Positions 51,557 to 61,370 of a DNA stretch of 64,000 bases are shown here, piece by piece. The stretch lies in the NCBI GenBank assembly GCA_944325215.1, contig CALUZC010000003.1:57574-121573 (forward strand). The letters are read 5' to 3'. Every line of letters starts with the position of its first letter. Position 1 is the stretch's first letter. A program made the translations under genes and the position numbers. The notes beneath the pieces are model-generated. The model saw nothing but the letters and a program-made list of their open reading frames with translations, was not told where the DNA came from and ran no database searches. Source of the DNA: an uncultured Mucispirillum sp. GTDB taxonomy: Bacteria; Chrysiogenota; Deferribacteres; Deferribacterales; Mucispirillaceae.

Positions 51557-52492
51557 TTATCTAACAAGTTCCAACTTACCATCAACTGCTTCATAGTTTA
51601 AAATACGAACCATATTTCTTCTACCAAAATTATTATATGTTTGCCCAGCATAGTCTATACTAACAGCAACAGCATTACCTATTTCAACTCTAAAAGTTTT
51701 ATCAAATTCAATATTTAATATTGTTCCCCTTGTTGCATCAATAGTATTTTCCTCACCCTTATCCGTTCTATATTTAAACCAGCAGTCTTCGGAAAAACGA
51801 ACTGTAATCTTTTCAGGTTCTATTATAACTGGTGTTGGAATATTTTGAGCAAACAAAGGGTCCACAAATGCTGGTTCAGCACCATTAAGTACTAGTGAAT
51901 TATTATCTGTATTATTATCAGCATAAATAGATGAACCATAGTAGTTAAAATATGAAGTATTATCGCTTTGATTATCATCTTCAAATGTAATTGTAGGCTC
52001 ATTATTAGTTACAACAGCAGCCTGCTGTGGCGCTTTATTATCAGCACTAGATAATGAAGATGAAAAATAATTACTAGAATATAAATAATATCCAGCATAA
52101 CCAACAGCTGCAAGAACTATTATAACAAAAAATGCATACATTGATTTTTTGCTGGTTTTTTCACCATTTTCAAGAAAACTTGTTTCTGTAGTCTGTGGAG
52201 TATAATCCTCAGGACTAATCTCTTCCTGCGTTGTACTTTTACTAATAGCACCATCTTTAGGACACTCTTGAGCAAAAAGAGGCCATACTACATTTTCATA
52301 ATCAAGACCTAAAAATTCTGCATATTTTTTTACAAAACCATATGCATGTAGATAAGATGGTAAATCTTTAAATCTACCATCTTCTATAGTATTTATAAAT
52401 GGTTCCCTGATTCTCGTATCATCTACAACATCTTTAATAGTCTTTTTTTGTTCTTCTCTCGTTCTTTTTAGTAAATTTCCTAATTCACTCAT
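51557..52492 (-). CDS. rodZ: RodZ-like helix-turn-helix membrane protein
   Basis: Links the MreB cytoskeleton to the cell wall machinery and affects cell shape. 311 residues: an N-terminal Cro/CI-type helix-turn-helix (LGNLLKRTREEQKKTIKDVV, YLHAYGFVKKYAEFLGLD), an acidic linker, one membrane helix (about 117-138, MYAFFVIIVLAAVGYAGYYL), an Asn/Ser-rich periplasmic linker and a C-terminal DUF4115-type beta domain (ITVRFSEDCWFKYRTDKGEE). The layout matches RodZ. Upstream is a 144-nt gap with a small inverted repeat; the Asd-like gene follows 36 nt downstream. Confidence 0.85.
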   Translation of the reverse strand: MSELGNLLKRTREEQKKTIKDVVDDTRIREPFINTIEDGRFKDLPSYLHAYGFVKKYAEFLGLDYENVVWPLFAQECPKDGAISKSTTQEEISPEDYTPQTTETSFLENGEKTSKKSMYAFFVIIVLAAVGYAGYYLYSSNYFSSSLSSADNKAPQQAAVVTNNEPTITFEDDNQSDNTSYFNYYGSSIYADNNTDNNSLVLNGAEPAFVDPLFAQNIPTPVIIEPEKITVRFSEDCWFKYRTDKGEENTIDATRGTILNIEFDKTFRVEIGNAVAVSIDYAGQTYNNFGRRNMVRILNYEAVDGKLELVR

Positions 52493-52636
52493 TAATACTC
52501 TCCATAAGTAGACAACTACCGTTGCAATGATTAGTCTACTATTTTTCTATATTTTTTCAACTATTTTTTTATTAATTTTTTAAAAAAAATACAAAATTGT
52601 TTTATTTTATAAAAATAAACCTTATTTATAAATAAG

Positions 52637-53413
52637 TTACAAATTTTTATTATACAATACTATAAGACCATCTAAAGTAAGATTAGGTTCATATATACAT
52701 TTTTCTTCCATATCATGGGATATATCATTACCTAGCCCACCTGTAATAATTATGTGGACATTGCTTCCATCATTATTAAATTCTTCCATTAAAACCCTTC
52801 GCAACAGTCCATTTATCATTTCAAGATAACCAAAATATATTCCAGACTGAATGTGATGAATAGTATTTTTCCCAATAACTGATAGTGGTTTTTTAATGCT
52901 AACTTCTGGAAGCTGTGCAGTATTTGACCTAAGCATTTTTGATGCAAGCATTATACCAGGGCAAATTATCCCACCAATATATTCACCATTTAAGTTTACA
53001 ATATCAAATGTTGTAGCTGTCCCAAAATCTATAACTATACATGGTTTACCATATTTATAAACTCCTGCTACAACATTAGCAATTCTATCTGCCCCAACTT
53101 CATTTGGATTGTCTACCTTCATTGATATACCTGTGTTTATTTTGTTATTTACAATTATAGGTGTAACTTTCAAATATTTTTTTATCATTCTATTAAAGGT
53201 ATATAGTAATTGTGGCACAACGCTGGCAATAATAGCACCTTTGATTATATTTGGAGAAATATTATTTCTTTCCAATAACGTTAATAATAAACTTGCATAT
53301 TCATCTGTTGTTTTTTCATGTATTGACTGAATACGAAATTTATACATTAACTTATCATTATCGTATATACCAAAAACGGTATTTGTATTTCCTATATCAA
53401 CTGTTAAAATCAT
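52637..53413 (-). CDS. coaX: Type III pantothenate kinase
   Basis: Phosphorylates pantothenate in the first step of CoA synthesis. 258 residues of the ASKHA fold: DIGNTNTVFGIYDND with the phosphate-binding Asp at the N-terminus, NEVGADRIANVVAG, VIDFGTATTFDIV and GGIICPGIMLASKML are all CoaX motifs. It overlaps birA by 17 nt, a common pairing. A 16-bp AT palindrome (52621-52636) follows its stop. panB and panC are at 13692-15364. Confidence 0.93.
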   Translation of the reverse strand: MILTVDIGNTNTVFGIYDNDKLMYKFRIQSIHEKTTDEYASLLLTLLERNNISPNIIKGAIIASVVPQLLYTFNRMIKKYLKVTPIIVNNKINTGISMKVDNPNEVGADRIANVVAGVYKYGKPCIVIDFGTATTFDIVNLNGEYIGGIICPGIMLASKMLRSNTAQLPEVSIKKPLSVIGKNTIHHIQSGIYFGYLEMINGLLRRVLMEEFNNDGSNVHIIITGGLGNDISHDMEEKCIYEPNLTLDGLIVLYNKNL

Positions 53414-54161
53414 AACCTATTTCCCCTAAATTAATATTTTTTATTTCTTTAGTATTTATATCTTCAACTATTAATTCTCCAGTAGGTAAAATACCACGTT
53501 CTATAACATTTGTTTTACTACCATTTATGTGAATAGAAATCTCTTTATTTAAATGTGCTGAATAAGTATGCCATAAATTTTCTATATGCAGCTTGTTATC
53601 CACATAATTATTAATCATTTTCTCCATTGAAGATAATATTTTTGCGAGTATTATTTCTTTATAAACTTTACTATCTGTATTAAGACAAACAGATGTTGCT
53701 TTATATAATATATCATCAGGAAATACTTCATTATACACGTTTATTCCTGCTCCAAATACTATTTTTGATGTATCATTGCCTGTAAAAGAAGCTTCTAAAA
53801 GCATACCACTTGTCTTTTTGTTATTAATAACACAATCATTAGGCCACTTTAATTTAGCAGGTGCATAAATAGAAATACCATCACAAACCGAATACCCTGC
53901 TATTATATTTAAGGGCATTAACATATTAGTTGTAAGTTCAGGAAGTAAAATAGAAAAAATTAATGATTTACCTTCATCAATCCATACTCTTCCACTCCTA
54001 CCTCTTCCTTTTGTTTGTAATGATGTAACAACTACAGAATTTTTAGGGAATTCATTGTTAAGTAAAATATCATTTGTTGATGTAACTTCATCATAAATAT
54101 AGATATTTTTGCCAAAACTTAAAGTATTAAGGTATTTAAAATATAATTCTTTTTCAAACAT
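53397..54161 (-). CDS. birA: Biotin--[acetyl-CoA-carboxylase] ligase, catalytic type
   Basis: Attaches biotin to carboxylase carrier protein. About 254 residues: YDEVTSTNDILL, TSLQTKGRGRSGRVW (biotinyl-AMP loop GRGRxGR), LIFSILLP, and LKWPNDCVINNKKTSGML are the core ligase motifs, followed by a small C-terminal SH3-like domain. There is no N-terminal DNA-binding domain, so it is not a BirA-type repressor. ATG 54161 gives the expected N-terminus; ATG 54206 adds 15 residues, and neither has a strong ribosome site. It overlaps coaX and is divergent from leuS across a 200-nt gap. Confidence 0.9.
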   Translation of the reverse strand: MFEKELYFKYLNTLSFGKNIYIYDEVTSTNDILLNNEFPKNSVVVTSLQTKGRGRSGRVWIDEGKSLIFSILLPELTTNMLMPLNIIAGYSVCDGISIYAPAKLKWPNDCVINNKKTSGMLLEASFTGNDTSKIVFGAGINVYNEVFPDDILYKATSVCLNTDSKVYKEIILAKILSSMEKMINNYVDNKLHIENLWHTYSAHLNKEISIHINGSKTNVIERGILPTGELIVEDINTKEIKNINLGEIGYDFNS

Positions 54162-54363
54162 AATATCGTGGCACCATTTCATCATAAAAACAAATATGTT
54201 TACCATATTTATTAAATTATAACAAGTTATATTTATTATAATACTAAGAGATATATAATTAAATTATTTATATGTAAAATTTTATTATATTATTCTTGCT
54301 AATTTTATATATTATATGTTATATAATGCAAGTAACTTTTATAATAAATTTTTATGGTGATAT

Positions 54364-56922
54364 ATGAAGTATAATCCATCTGCATTTGAATCAAAATGGC
54401 AAAAACGCTGGGAAGAAAATAATGTTTTTAAGAGAGATGTTGATACATCTAAAGAAAAATATTACTGTTTAGAAATGCTTCCATATCCTTCAGGTAACAT
54501 ACACATGGGGCATGTTAGAAATTATTCTATTGGTGATGTTGTTTCAAGATTTAAATTTATGAAAGGGTTTAATGTTATACACCCTATGGGGTGGGACGCT
54601 TTTGGTTTACCTGCTGAAAATGCTGCCAAACAAAATAACAGACACCCTGCTGACTGGACATACTCTAATATAGAAAATATGAAAGAACAACTTAAAAAAC
54701 TTGGCTTTTCGTATGACTGGAAAAGGGAAATAGCTACTTGTGCACCAGAATATTATAAATGGGAACAAAAAATATTTATAGAGCTTTGGAAAAAAGGACT
54801 TGCTTATAAGAAAAAATCTCTTGTTAACTGGTGCCCTGAATGTGAAACTGTTTTAGCTAATGAGCAGGTAGAAGATGGTTTCTGCTGGAGATGTTCTTCT
54901 AGTGTTGAACAAAAAGAGCTTGAGCAGTGGTTTTTGAAAATTACAGAATATGCTGATGAATTACTTCAAGATACGTATAAATTAAAAGGCTGGCCAGAAA
55001 AAGTGCTTACAATGCAAAGAAACTGGATTGGTAAATCTATTGGTGCAGAAATTATATTTAAATTTAGCCATAATAATGAAACTGTAACAGTGTTTACTAC
55101 TCGCCCAGATACTTTATATGGTGCAACATTTATGCTTTTAGCTCCGGAACACCCACTTGTTAAAACTTTAATAAAAGATACAGAATATGAAAAAGCTGGT
55201 TTAGAATTTATTTCTGAAATTGCAAAGCAAGATAAAGCAGACAGAACAGATAATAAACAGAAAAAAGGTTTTTTTACAGGCAGATATGTTATTAATCCTG
55301 TAAATAACACAGAAATACCGGTTTACATTGCAAATTATGTATTAATGGATTATGGAACAGGTGCTGTAATGGCTGTTCCTGCCCATGATACTAGAGACTT
55401 TGAATTTGCAAAAGAGTATAACCTACCTATTAATATTGTTATTCAGCCAGAGGGGGAAGAACTTAACCCAGATAATATGACAGAAGCATATACTGGGGCT
55501 GGAAAACTTGTTAATTCAGGTGAATTAAACGGGCTTGATTATGATGAAGCTAAAAAGAAAATAATAGAAAAGTTATCGAAAGATAATACTGCAAAACCAT
55601 CAGTTAATTTTAGATTAAGAGACTGGGGTATTTCTCGTCAAAGGTATTGGGGTGCTCCAATACCTTTTGTATACTGTGAAAAATGTGGTATGCAGCCAGT
55701 TGATGAAAAAAACCTGCCTGTTGAACTTCCTAAAAATGTAGATTTTCAAGGGCAAGGCAACCCACTTGATGGTGTAGAAGATTTTGTGAATACCACCTGC
55801 CCTGTTTGTGGTGGTCCTGCTAAAAGAGAAACTGATACAATGGATACTTTTATGGAATCATCATGGTATTTCCTGCGTTATTGTTCTCCAAAATGTGATA
55901 CAAATATTTTTGATAAAAATGAGGTTGATTACTGGATGCCTGTTGACCAATATATTGGTGGTATAGAACATGCTGTTATGCACCTTTTATATGCAAGGTT
56001 TTTTACAAAAGTATTAAGAGATATGGGTTATTTATCCTTTGATGAACCATTTACCAACCTTTTAACTCAAGGTATGGTATGTAAAGAAACTTGGAAATGT
56101 GAAAACCATGGCTGGCTGTTCCCTACTGAAGTAAAAGATGGAAAATGTATTAAATGTGGTAGTGAGGCAGTAAAAGGCAGAGTTGAAAAAATGTCTAAAT
56201 CTAAAAAGAATGTTGTTGACCCTGGTGTATTAAATGAACAGTATGGGGCAGATACTATTAGATTATTTTCTGTATTTGCAGCACCACCAGAAAATGAAAT
56301 AGAATGGTCTGAAAATGGAGTGGAAGGTTGTTATAGATTTATTAACAGAGTTTTTAGACTTATTGACAATAAAATTGAATTATTAAAAAATTATAAGGAT
56401 AAATCCTATCAATATGAAGGTGATTCTGCTAAAAATATTATTAGTGCAACACATATTGCAATAAAAAAAGTTACAAACGACATTAATAGGTTTCAATTAA
56501 ATACTGCTGTTTCTGCCATAATGGAAATGGTAAATACCCTTTATATTGAAGCAGAAAAAATTCAAACAGAAAATGATAAAGCTGCATTTGCATACAGTTT
56601 AAATACATTAATAACTATTATTGCTCCATTTATTCCACACGTATCTGAAGAATTAAATGAAATGGCTGGCTGTAGTGAGTTTATGGCAAATAAAACATGG
56701 CCAGAATATGAAGAAAAATATACCATTTCTGATGAAATAGTTATAGTTGTGCAGATTAATGGTAAAGTAAGAGCAAATTTTTCTTTCCCTAGGGATATTG
56801 ATGAGGATAAGGTATTTGATACTGTATTAAAAGATGGTAAAATACTTTCTTATATTGACGGGAAAGAACTTGTTAAAAAAATATTTGTAAAAAATAAACT
56901 TGTTAGTTTAGTGGTTAAATAA
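54364..56922 (+). CDS. leuS: Leucine--tRNA ligase
   Basis: Charges tRNA-Leu. 852 residues. The class I HIGH motif appears as HMGHVRNYSIGD (about residues 49-60), the editing domain has TTRPDTLYGATFM and VMAVPAHDTRDFEFA, two zinc-type Cys clusters are present (NWCPECETVLANEQ with CWRC, and the CEKCGMQP region), and KMSKSKKNVVDP lies near residue 620. The C-terminal domain ends in the usual VNGKVR-like QINGKVRANF. GGTGAT precedes the ATG; a TATAAT at 54322-54327 may be its -10 box. lptE follows with a 1-nt overlap. Confidence 0.96.
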   Translation: MKYNPSAFESKWQKRWEENNVFKRDVDTSKEKYYCLEMLPYPSGNIHMGHVRNYSIGDVVSRFKFMKGFNVIHPMGWDAFGLPAENAAKQNNRHPADWTYSNIENMKEQLKKLGFSYDWKREIATCAPEYYKWEQKIFIELWKKGLAYKKKSLVNWCPECETVLANEQVEDGFCWRCSSSVEQKELEQWFLKITEYADELLQDTYKLKGWPEKVLTMQRNWIGKSIGAEIIFKFSHNNETVTVFTTRPDTLYGATFMLLAPEHPLVKTLIKDTEYEKAGLEFISEIAKQDKADRTDNKQKKGFFTGRYVINPVNNTEIPVYIANYVLMDYGTGAVMAVPAHDTRDFEFAKEYNLPINIVIQPEGEELNPDNMTEAYTGAGKLVNSGELNGLDYDEAKKKIIEKLSKDNTAKPSVNFRLRDWGISRQRYWGAPIPFVYCEKCGMQPVDEKNLPVELPKNVDFQGQGNPLDGVEDFVNTTCPVCGGPAKRETDTMDTFMESSWYFLRYCSPKCDTNIFDKNEVDYWMPVDQYIGGIEHAVMHLLYARFFTKVLRDMGYLSFDEPFTNLLTQGMVCKETWKCENHGWLFPTEVKDGKCIKCGSEAVKGRVEKMSKSKKNVVDPGVLNEQYGADTIRLFSVFAAPPENEIEWSENGVEGCYRFINRVFRLIDNKIELLKNYKDKSYQYEGDSAKNIISATHIAIKKVTNDINRFQLNTAVSAIMEMVNTLYIEAEKIQTENDKAAFAYSLNTLITIIAPFIPHVSEELNEMAGCSEFMANKTWPEYEEKYTISDEIVIVVQINGKVRANFSFPRDIDEDKVFDTVLKDGKILSYIDGKELVKKIFVKNKLVSLVVK

Positions 56923-57419
56923 TGAAAAAAGTTCTGCTTTGCTTTGTATTATCAATCTTAGTATCTTCTTGTGGTTATACTATGGTAGGCTTTGATGGGA
57001 AAAATAAGATTCCTGTTAAATATTATATTAATACTATTAATAATGATACTATAGATACAAATATAGGAGATATAATTCAGCTAGAAGCAGAACGTTTTTT
57101 TCTATCTTACAATGAGCTTTCGTCATACAAAAATGCTACTTATTTTATGGATATAAATATCGAAAATTTAAAATATATAAATCCAGTTTTAAGTGCCACA
57201 GACGAAGCTTCTTCCACTAATATTTATTATGAAATTACTATTATTGTAACAGATGTTGAAGGAAATGAAATTTATTCATTTAATACTAATATTTCCAAAT
57301 CATATACCATATCAAACAGTGTTGCCACAGCATTACAAAATAGAGAACAGGCCATTAAATCAGGTTTAAAAGATATATTTACTACTTTTAGAATAAGTAT
57401 TGGTCCAAAGGTATATTAA
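56922..57419 (+). CDS. lptE: LPS-assembly lipoprotein LptE-like
   Basis: 165 residues. Lipoprotein signal with lipobox VSSCGY (Cys at about residue 17) followed by a mature start YTMVG, and a beta-strand-rich domain with ILSATDEASSTNIYYEITIIVTDVEGNE-like features typical of LptE, the plug of the LptD outer-membrane LPS translocon. leuS-lptE-holA is a classic order in diderm bacteria, which strongly supports the call despite low sequence conservation. Coupled to leuS. Confidence 0.8.
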   Translation: MKKVLLCFVLSILVSSCGYTMVGFDGKNKIPVKYYINTINNDTIDTNIGDIIQLEAERFFLSYNELSSYKNATYFMDINIENLKYINPVLSATDEASSTNIYYEITIIVTDVEGNEIYSFNTNISKSYTISNSVATALQNREQAIKSGLKDIFTTFRISIGPKVY

Positions 57420-57438
57420 GGTGGTTTGCAAATAAATA

Positions 57439-58338
57439 ATGGAAAGAATATTTATTACAGGCTCTAGTTATTTTGTTGATAAACATATTAAAGAATGTCT
57501 GCCAGATACTGATGATATTAGCCTTGAAATATATTTTGGTGATGAGCTTGATAAAACAGAATTTTTTAGTTATATAAACTCTATTGACTTATTTGGAAGT
57601 GAGAAGTTTGCTGTATTAAGAAATGTATGCAAAATAAGAGATTTAGAAGTATTAGTTGCTGCAATGTCAAAAACTACAGAGTGTAATTTAATACTTTCTG
57701 ATGTTGCAAAAGAAAAAATTGACCAGAAAATTATTAAGCTTTTTAAAAACAATGGGTTTACTGTTATTGCTGAAGAACAGAAAAAAACTCGTGCTACTAT
57801 TGATGATGTTATACATATTTTTAAAACAAAAAATATAGTGTTTAATTATAATCAGGCAGAACTAATATTTAATAAATGCTTTAATAACTTAAGTATGGTT
57901 GAGCATGAGGCAGATAAAATGGAACTTTTTCTTTTAAGCAGAAAAGAAAATGTTCCTGTAAATATACTTTTAGAAGAAATTTCTGGTGAAAAAGAAGAAA
58001 CGATTTATGCTTTAACTGATACTTTTGGCATGAGAAATGTTGCGGGAACATTGAAAATTTATAAAACTATGGATAACAGCAGCGATAATAATTTTAGAAT
58101 TTTTTTTGCTTTAACAAGAAGAGTTTTCTATCTATATTTGTTGTATATAGATATAGAGTTTTTAAAGCGTGTTCCAGATTTTCAAGCAGTAAAAATAAAA
58201 GAACAACAAAAGAAATGGAATCAGAAAGAAATAGTAAAAATTATAGATAGAATATCTGAACTAGATAAAGATATTAAAACTGGCATAATAAATGTTGACA
58301 ATGCTGTTATATCATTAATATTATTGGCTGATAATTAA
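57439..58338 (+). CDS. holA: DNA polymerase III subunit delta
   Basis: Clamp-loader subunit that opens the beta clamp. 299 residues: an N-terminal AAA+-like domain without a Walker A motif (IFITGSSYFVDKHIKE, LFGSEKFAVLRNV), domain II, and a helical C-terminal collar domain (NFRIFFALTRRVFYLYLLYI). Similarity is moderate but the layout and the leuS-lptE-holA order fit well. The gap to lptE is 19 nt. After it comes a 150-nt gap before the glycosyltransferase gene. Confidence 0.82.
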   Translation: MERIFITGSSYFVDKHIKECLPDTDDISLEIYFGDELDKTEFFSYINSIDLFGSEKFAVLRNVCKIRDLEVLVAAMSKTTECNLILSDVAKEKIDQKIIKLFKNNGFTVIAEEQKKTRATIDDVIHIFKTKNIVFNYNQAELIFNKCFNNLSMVEHEADKMELFLLSRKENVPVNILLEEISGEKEETIYALTDTFGMRNVAGTLKIYKTMDNSSDNNFRIFFALTRRVFYLYLLYIDIEFLKRVPDFQAVKIKEQQKKWNQKEIVKIIDRISELDKDIKTGIINVDNAVISLILLADN

Positions 58339-58488
58339 TAAAATAATATGTAATTATATATTTTACATGAATAAATATTATTTAAAGATAGAAATAAATT
58401 TATACTTACTTATATAGTATATGTAACATTTTTTTTATTGTTTTATACTATATGGATATTGAAAAAATATTTAAGTGGAGATTAAATT

Positions 58489-59592
58489 TTGAGTAACAAA
58501 CCTGTAGCAATAATACCAGCTTATAAACCACTGGAAGTTGTAGTGGATATTGCAAAAGAACTAATAAATTCAAATATTTTCCAAGGTGTTATATGTATTA
58601 ATGACGGCAGTGGAAAGGAATATGATAAAATCTTTGGTGATTTGATTAATGCTGGTGTTAAAGTGGAAAAACATGCAGTAAATTTAGGTAAAGGCAGTGC
58701 ATTAAAAACCGGTTTTAACGCTGCACTGAATTTATTTCCAGAAAGCTGTGGTGTTGTTACATTAGATGCTGATGGGCAGCATCTAGTAAAAGATGTTATT
58801 AATATTGCTACAGAATTAGTAAATAATAGTAATACTCTTGTTATGGGTGGTAGAGTATTTGATAATAAAGATATACCTTTTAGAAGCAGGTTTGGAAACA
58901 AATTAACTAAAGTAATATTCAGGCTATTTTCTGGTGTTAAGATAAATGATACACAAACAGGTTTAAGAGGTATTCCAAGTAGTTTTTTACCTAATCTGCT
59001 TAAATTAAAAACATCTGGATATGATTTTGAACTAGATATGCTTATACAGGCAAAAGAGCACCATTATGCTATCATGGAAGTTTCTATCACTACCGTGTAT
59101 GAAAATGGTAATTCTTCTTCCCACTTTAATCCAGTTTTAGATTCTTTAAGAATTTATTTCGTATTTTTTAGATACTTATGGGTAGGTTTATTATCATTTT
59201 GCATTGACTTTTTAATGTTAGAAGTTTTCTTGTGGCTTCTAAAAGTTCCAGAGGTTCCTAATAAGATTGTACAGGTAAGTAAAACAGTAGTAATAGCCAA
59301 TATATTAGCAAGATTAGTATCTTCTACATTTAATTTCATACTTAATAGAAAATTTGTTTTCAAATCTAAAGCTAATATACTAAATGAATATAAAAAATAT
59401 TTCATATTGGTTGTTTGTGTGTTTGTAGTTAATAATATTATATTTTATTTTCTATTAAACAGTATTACTTTTCGTGATGTTATAGGTGTTTCAGAACAGT
59501 TTATTGAAATCACTAAACTTATTACAGAACTTGTAACATTTGTAGTAACATTTATAATTGCTAGAACCATAATATTTAAAGGTGATAAGTGA
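58489..59592 (+). CDS. GT2 glycosyltransferase fused to a GtrA-like membrane domain
   Basis: 367 residues. The N-terminal 220 form a family 2 glycosyltransferase of the dolichol/undecaprenyl-phosphate sugar transferase kind: PVAIIPAYKP, INDGSG, NLGKGSALKTGFNAAL, LDADGQH (metal-binding DxD-type) and TQTGLRGIP. The C-terminal 140 are a GtrA-like domain with four membrane helices (VGLLSFCIDFLMLEVFLW, LVSSTFNFILNRKFVFKSK). Such pairs move a sugar onto lipid carrier and flip it. The start is TTG with GGAG about 12 nt upstream. It stands alone after holA. Confidence 0.85.
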   Translation: MSNKPVAIIPAYKPLEVVVDIAKELINSNIFQGVICINDGSGKEYDKIFGDLINAGVKVEKHAVNLGKGSALKTGFNAALNLFPESCGVVTLDADGQHLVKDVINIATELVNNSNTLVMGGRVFDNKDIPFRSRFGNKLTKVIFRLFSGVKINDTQTGLRGIPSSFLPNLLKLKTSGYDFELDMLIQAKEHHYAIMEVSITTVYENGNSSSHFNPVLDSLRIYFVFFRYLWVGLLSFCIDFLMLEVFLWLLKVPEVPNKIVQVSKTVVIANILARLVSSTFNFILNRKFVFKSKANILNEYKKYFILVVCVFVVNNIIFYFLLNSITFRDVIGVSEQFIEITKLITELVTFVVTFIIARTIIFKGDK

Positions 59593-59950
59593 TATATAAA
59601 TACATATAGAAATAATGTATATATACAATATTACCTTCTATATGTATTACCTTATTTGCATATGTTTAATATTTAATAATATGTTAGAAACATTTATTAT
59701 ATTGTATATATTACTAATTTAAGAGTTTCTTTCATTTTTAAGTCATAATTTTCTTTTAATTATTTTTTATATAAAAAATATTTCATCTATATTTCTAACT
59801 TTTTGATTAACCCATTTTTTGTAACAGATACCTTATAACTGTAATACGAAAATGTATCATATTGCTTAAAACTAGCAAAATAAATAATTATTACCTGCCC
59901 TGCTTCAGATTATCATTATTATTTTCTTATAAATTTATTATTAATATAAC
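59593..59950. other. Gap between GT2-GtrA gene and trmL
   Basis: About 360 nt, AT-rich, between convergent genes. Contains a 13-bp inverted repeat (59599-59611 / 59636-59648) right after the GT2-GtrA stop that could end its transcript. On the minus strand 59787-59906 is an open stretch of about 40 codons with no start, perhaps a gene remnant; I see no match. Confidence 0.55.
59599..59648 (+). terminator. Possible terminator hairpin after the GT2-GtrA gene
   Basis: AATACATATAGAA and its exact complement TTCTATATGTATT enclose a 24-nt loop. All-AT-rich stem and no strong T run, so only a weak call. Confidence 0.35.
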
Positions 59951-60415
59951 CTATAATAAATTTGGAAAATTTAATTTATACAGCATATGGTATGCTACTA
60001 CAGCAACTGATGAGGAAAGATTTAGACTTCTTAACCCTTCTTTCATTGGAATTCTATATAAATTATCACTATATTTTTCATACATAAATTTTGGAAGCCC
60101 TGCACCTTCACTACCAAAAATAATATCAATATCTTTATTTTCAATAATATTAATATCTGTGTATATTTTCCTGCCTTTAGTACTTATTGCACATATTTCA
60201 TTAGTAACATTACTTATATATTCATCTATTGTTTTTATGTGGCATACATTAACATACTGCCAGTAATCCATTGCTGCACGTTTTACATATTTATCATCAA
60301 TAGAAAAACCAAGTTTACCAACAAGCACTAAATGAATTCCTGTTGCAGCACATAATCTTGCAATATTTCCAGTATTTTGTGGTATTTCTGGTTCTATTAA
60401 CACTATTCTAAACAT
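59951..60415 (-). CDS. trmL: tRNA (cytidine(34)-2'-O)-methyltransferase TrmL
   Basis: SpoU-type (SPOUT) methyltransferase of 154 residues that methylates the wobble ribose of tRNA-Leu. Motifs: LIEPEIPQNTGNIARLCAATG (motif 1), DYWQYVNV, IIFGSEGAGLPK (motif 2, knot) and YRIPMKEGLRSLNLSSSVAVVAYHML (motif 3). Length and N-terminal PEIPQNTGNIAR are diagnostic for TrmL. It follows rsfS by 14 nt in the minus-strand group. Confidence 0.92.
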   Translation of the reverse strand: MFRIVLIEPEIPQNTGNIARLCAATGIHLVLVGKLGFSIDDKYVKRAAMDYWQYVNVCHIKTIDEYISNVTNEICAISTKGRKIYTDINIIENKDIDIIFGSEGAGLPKFMYEKYSDNLYRIPMKEGLRSLNLSSSVAVVAYHMLYKLNFPNLL

Positions 60416-60429
60416 TATTTAACCCTTAT

Positions 60430-60762
60430 TTATATTTTAGGGCAGCCACCCCATATAGATTCTAGATTATAAAAATCTCTTTCATTTTTTCTCATAATAT
60501 GAACAATAATATCACCATAATCTATACATGCCCATATTCCATTATGGATACCTTCATGATAAATTGGTTGTATATCTTCTTTTTTCAGTTCAACTATTAC
60601 GTATTCTGCCAGTGCTTTAACATGAGTATCAACATTACCTGTTGAAATTATCATATAATCTGCAATTGTAGATTTTTCACCTATACTAAAACAAACAATA
60701 TCTTCCCCTTTTTTATCATCAAGTAAACCTTTAATTTTTAATGCTAATGTTTCTGTTTTCAT
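60430..60762 (-). CDS. rsfS: Ribosomal silencing factor RsfS
   Basis: 110 residues. Binds ribosomal protein uL14 and blocks subunit joining when cells starve. Family segments: DYMIISTGNVDTHVKALAEYV and GIWACIDYGDIIVHIM, where the bulk of conservation lies, then RDFYNLESIWG at the C-terminus. Found next to nadD in many bacteria, as here (1-nt overlap with the nadD end). Confidence 0.92.
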   Translation of the reverse strand: MKTETLALKIKGLLDDKKGEDIVCFSIGEKSTIADYMIISTGNVDTHVKALAEYVIVELKKEDIQPIYHEGIHNGIWACIDYGDIIVHIMRKNERDFYNLESIWGGCPKI

Positions 60763-61370
60763 TATTCCTCATTTATATTATATAAGTTATTTAATTCTAT
60801 ATATTTATATACATCATCAGGTATAAATTCTTTTGCCTTTTTAATATTATTCCTAACAAAACTACTTGATATATCAATAGAGTCTAACTGAAGCAACTCT
60901 ATATTATTACTATCTAAAATACGCTGTTTTATATTATCAGGTATTTTATCCATCATGTTTTTAAGTGGTAAACCAGGTCTATACCCTACTATAAAATTTG
61001 CATAATTAAAAAGTTCATTATGCTTATACCATGTTTCAATAGTGGCAAAGATATCACTTCCTACTAAAAAATAAATTTCATCATTTTCATATATTTTTTT
61101 TATTTCTATTAATGAATTATATGTATATGACAAATTATCACTTTTATTTTCTATATCTGTAACATCAAAAAAATCATATTTATCTGTGATAATGTTAACC
61201 ATATTATATCTATGATTAAAATCTGCCACATGCTTACTTTTATGAGGTGGTTTTTTTGATACCATAAAAATGAGTTTATCAAACTTATAATATTCTATGG
61301 CTGTTTGAGCTATTTTTATATGACCATTATGAATTGGGTCAAAAGCACCACCAAATATACATATCTTCAT
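60762..61370 (-). CDS. nadD: Nicotinate-nucleotide adenylyltransferase
   Basis: Makes deamido-NAD+ from nicotinate mononucleotide and ATP. 202 residues: ICIFGGAFDPIHNGHIKIAQ with the HxGH nucleotidyltransferase motif (about residues 4-23), KPPHKSK, YFLVGSDIF and SSFVRNNI (ISSSFVRNNI, the ISSTxIR-like motif). It shares 1 nt with the proA stop and with rsfS, so proB-proA-nadD-rsfS-trmL are probably one transcript. Confidence 0.94.
   Translation of the reverse strand: MKICIFGGAFDPIHNGHIKIAQTAIEYYKFDKLIFMVSKKPPHKSKHVADFNHRYNMVNIITDKYDFFDVTDIENKSDNLSYTYNSLIEIKKIYENDEIYFLVGSDIFATIETWYKHNELFNYANFIVGYRPGLPLKNMMDKIPDNIKQRILDSNNIELLQLDSIDISSSFVRNNIKKAKEFIPDDVYKYIELNNLYNINEE

Noticed and set aside
59787..59906. 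Minus-strand open stretch of about 40 codons in the gap after the GT2-GtrA gene
   Set aside because: No start codon, a stop directly upstream, and no recognisable motif; noted only as a possible remnant.
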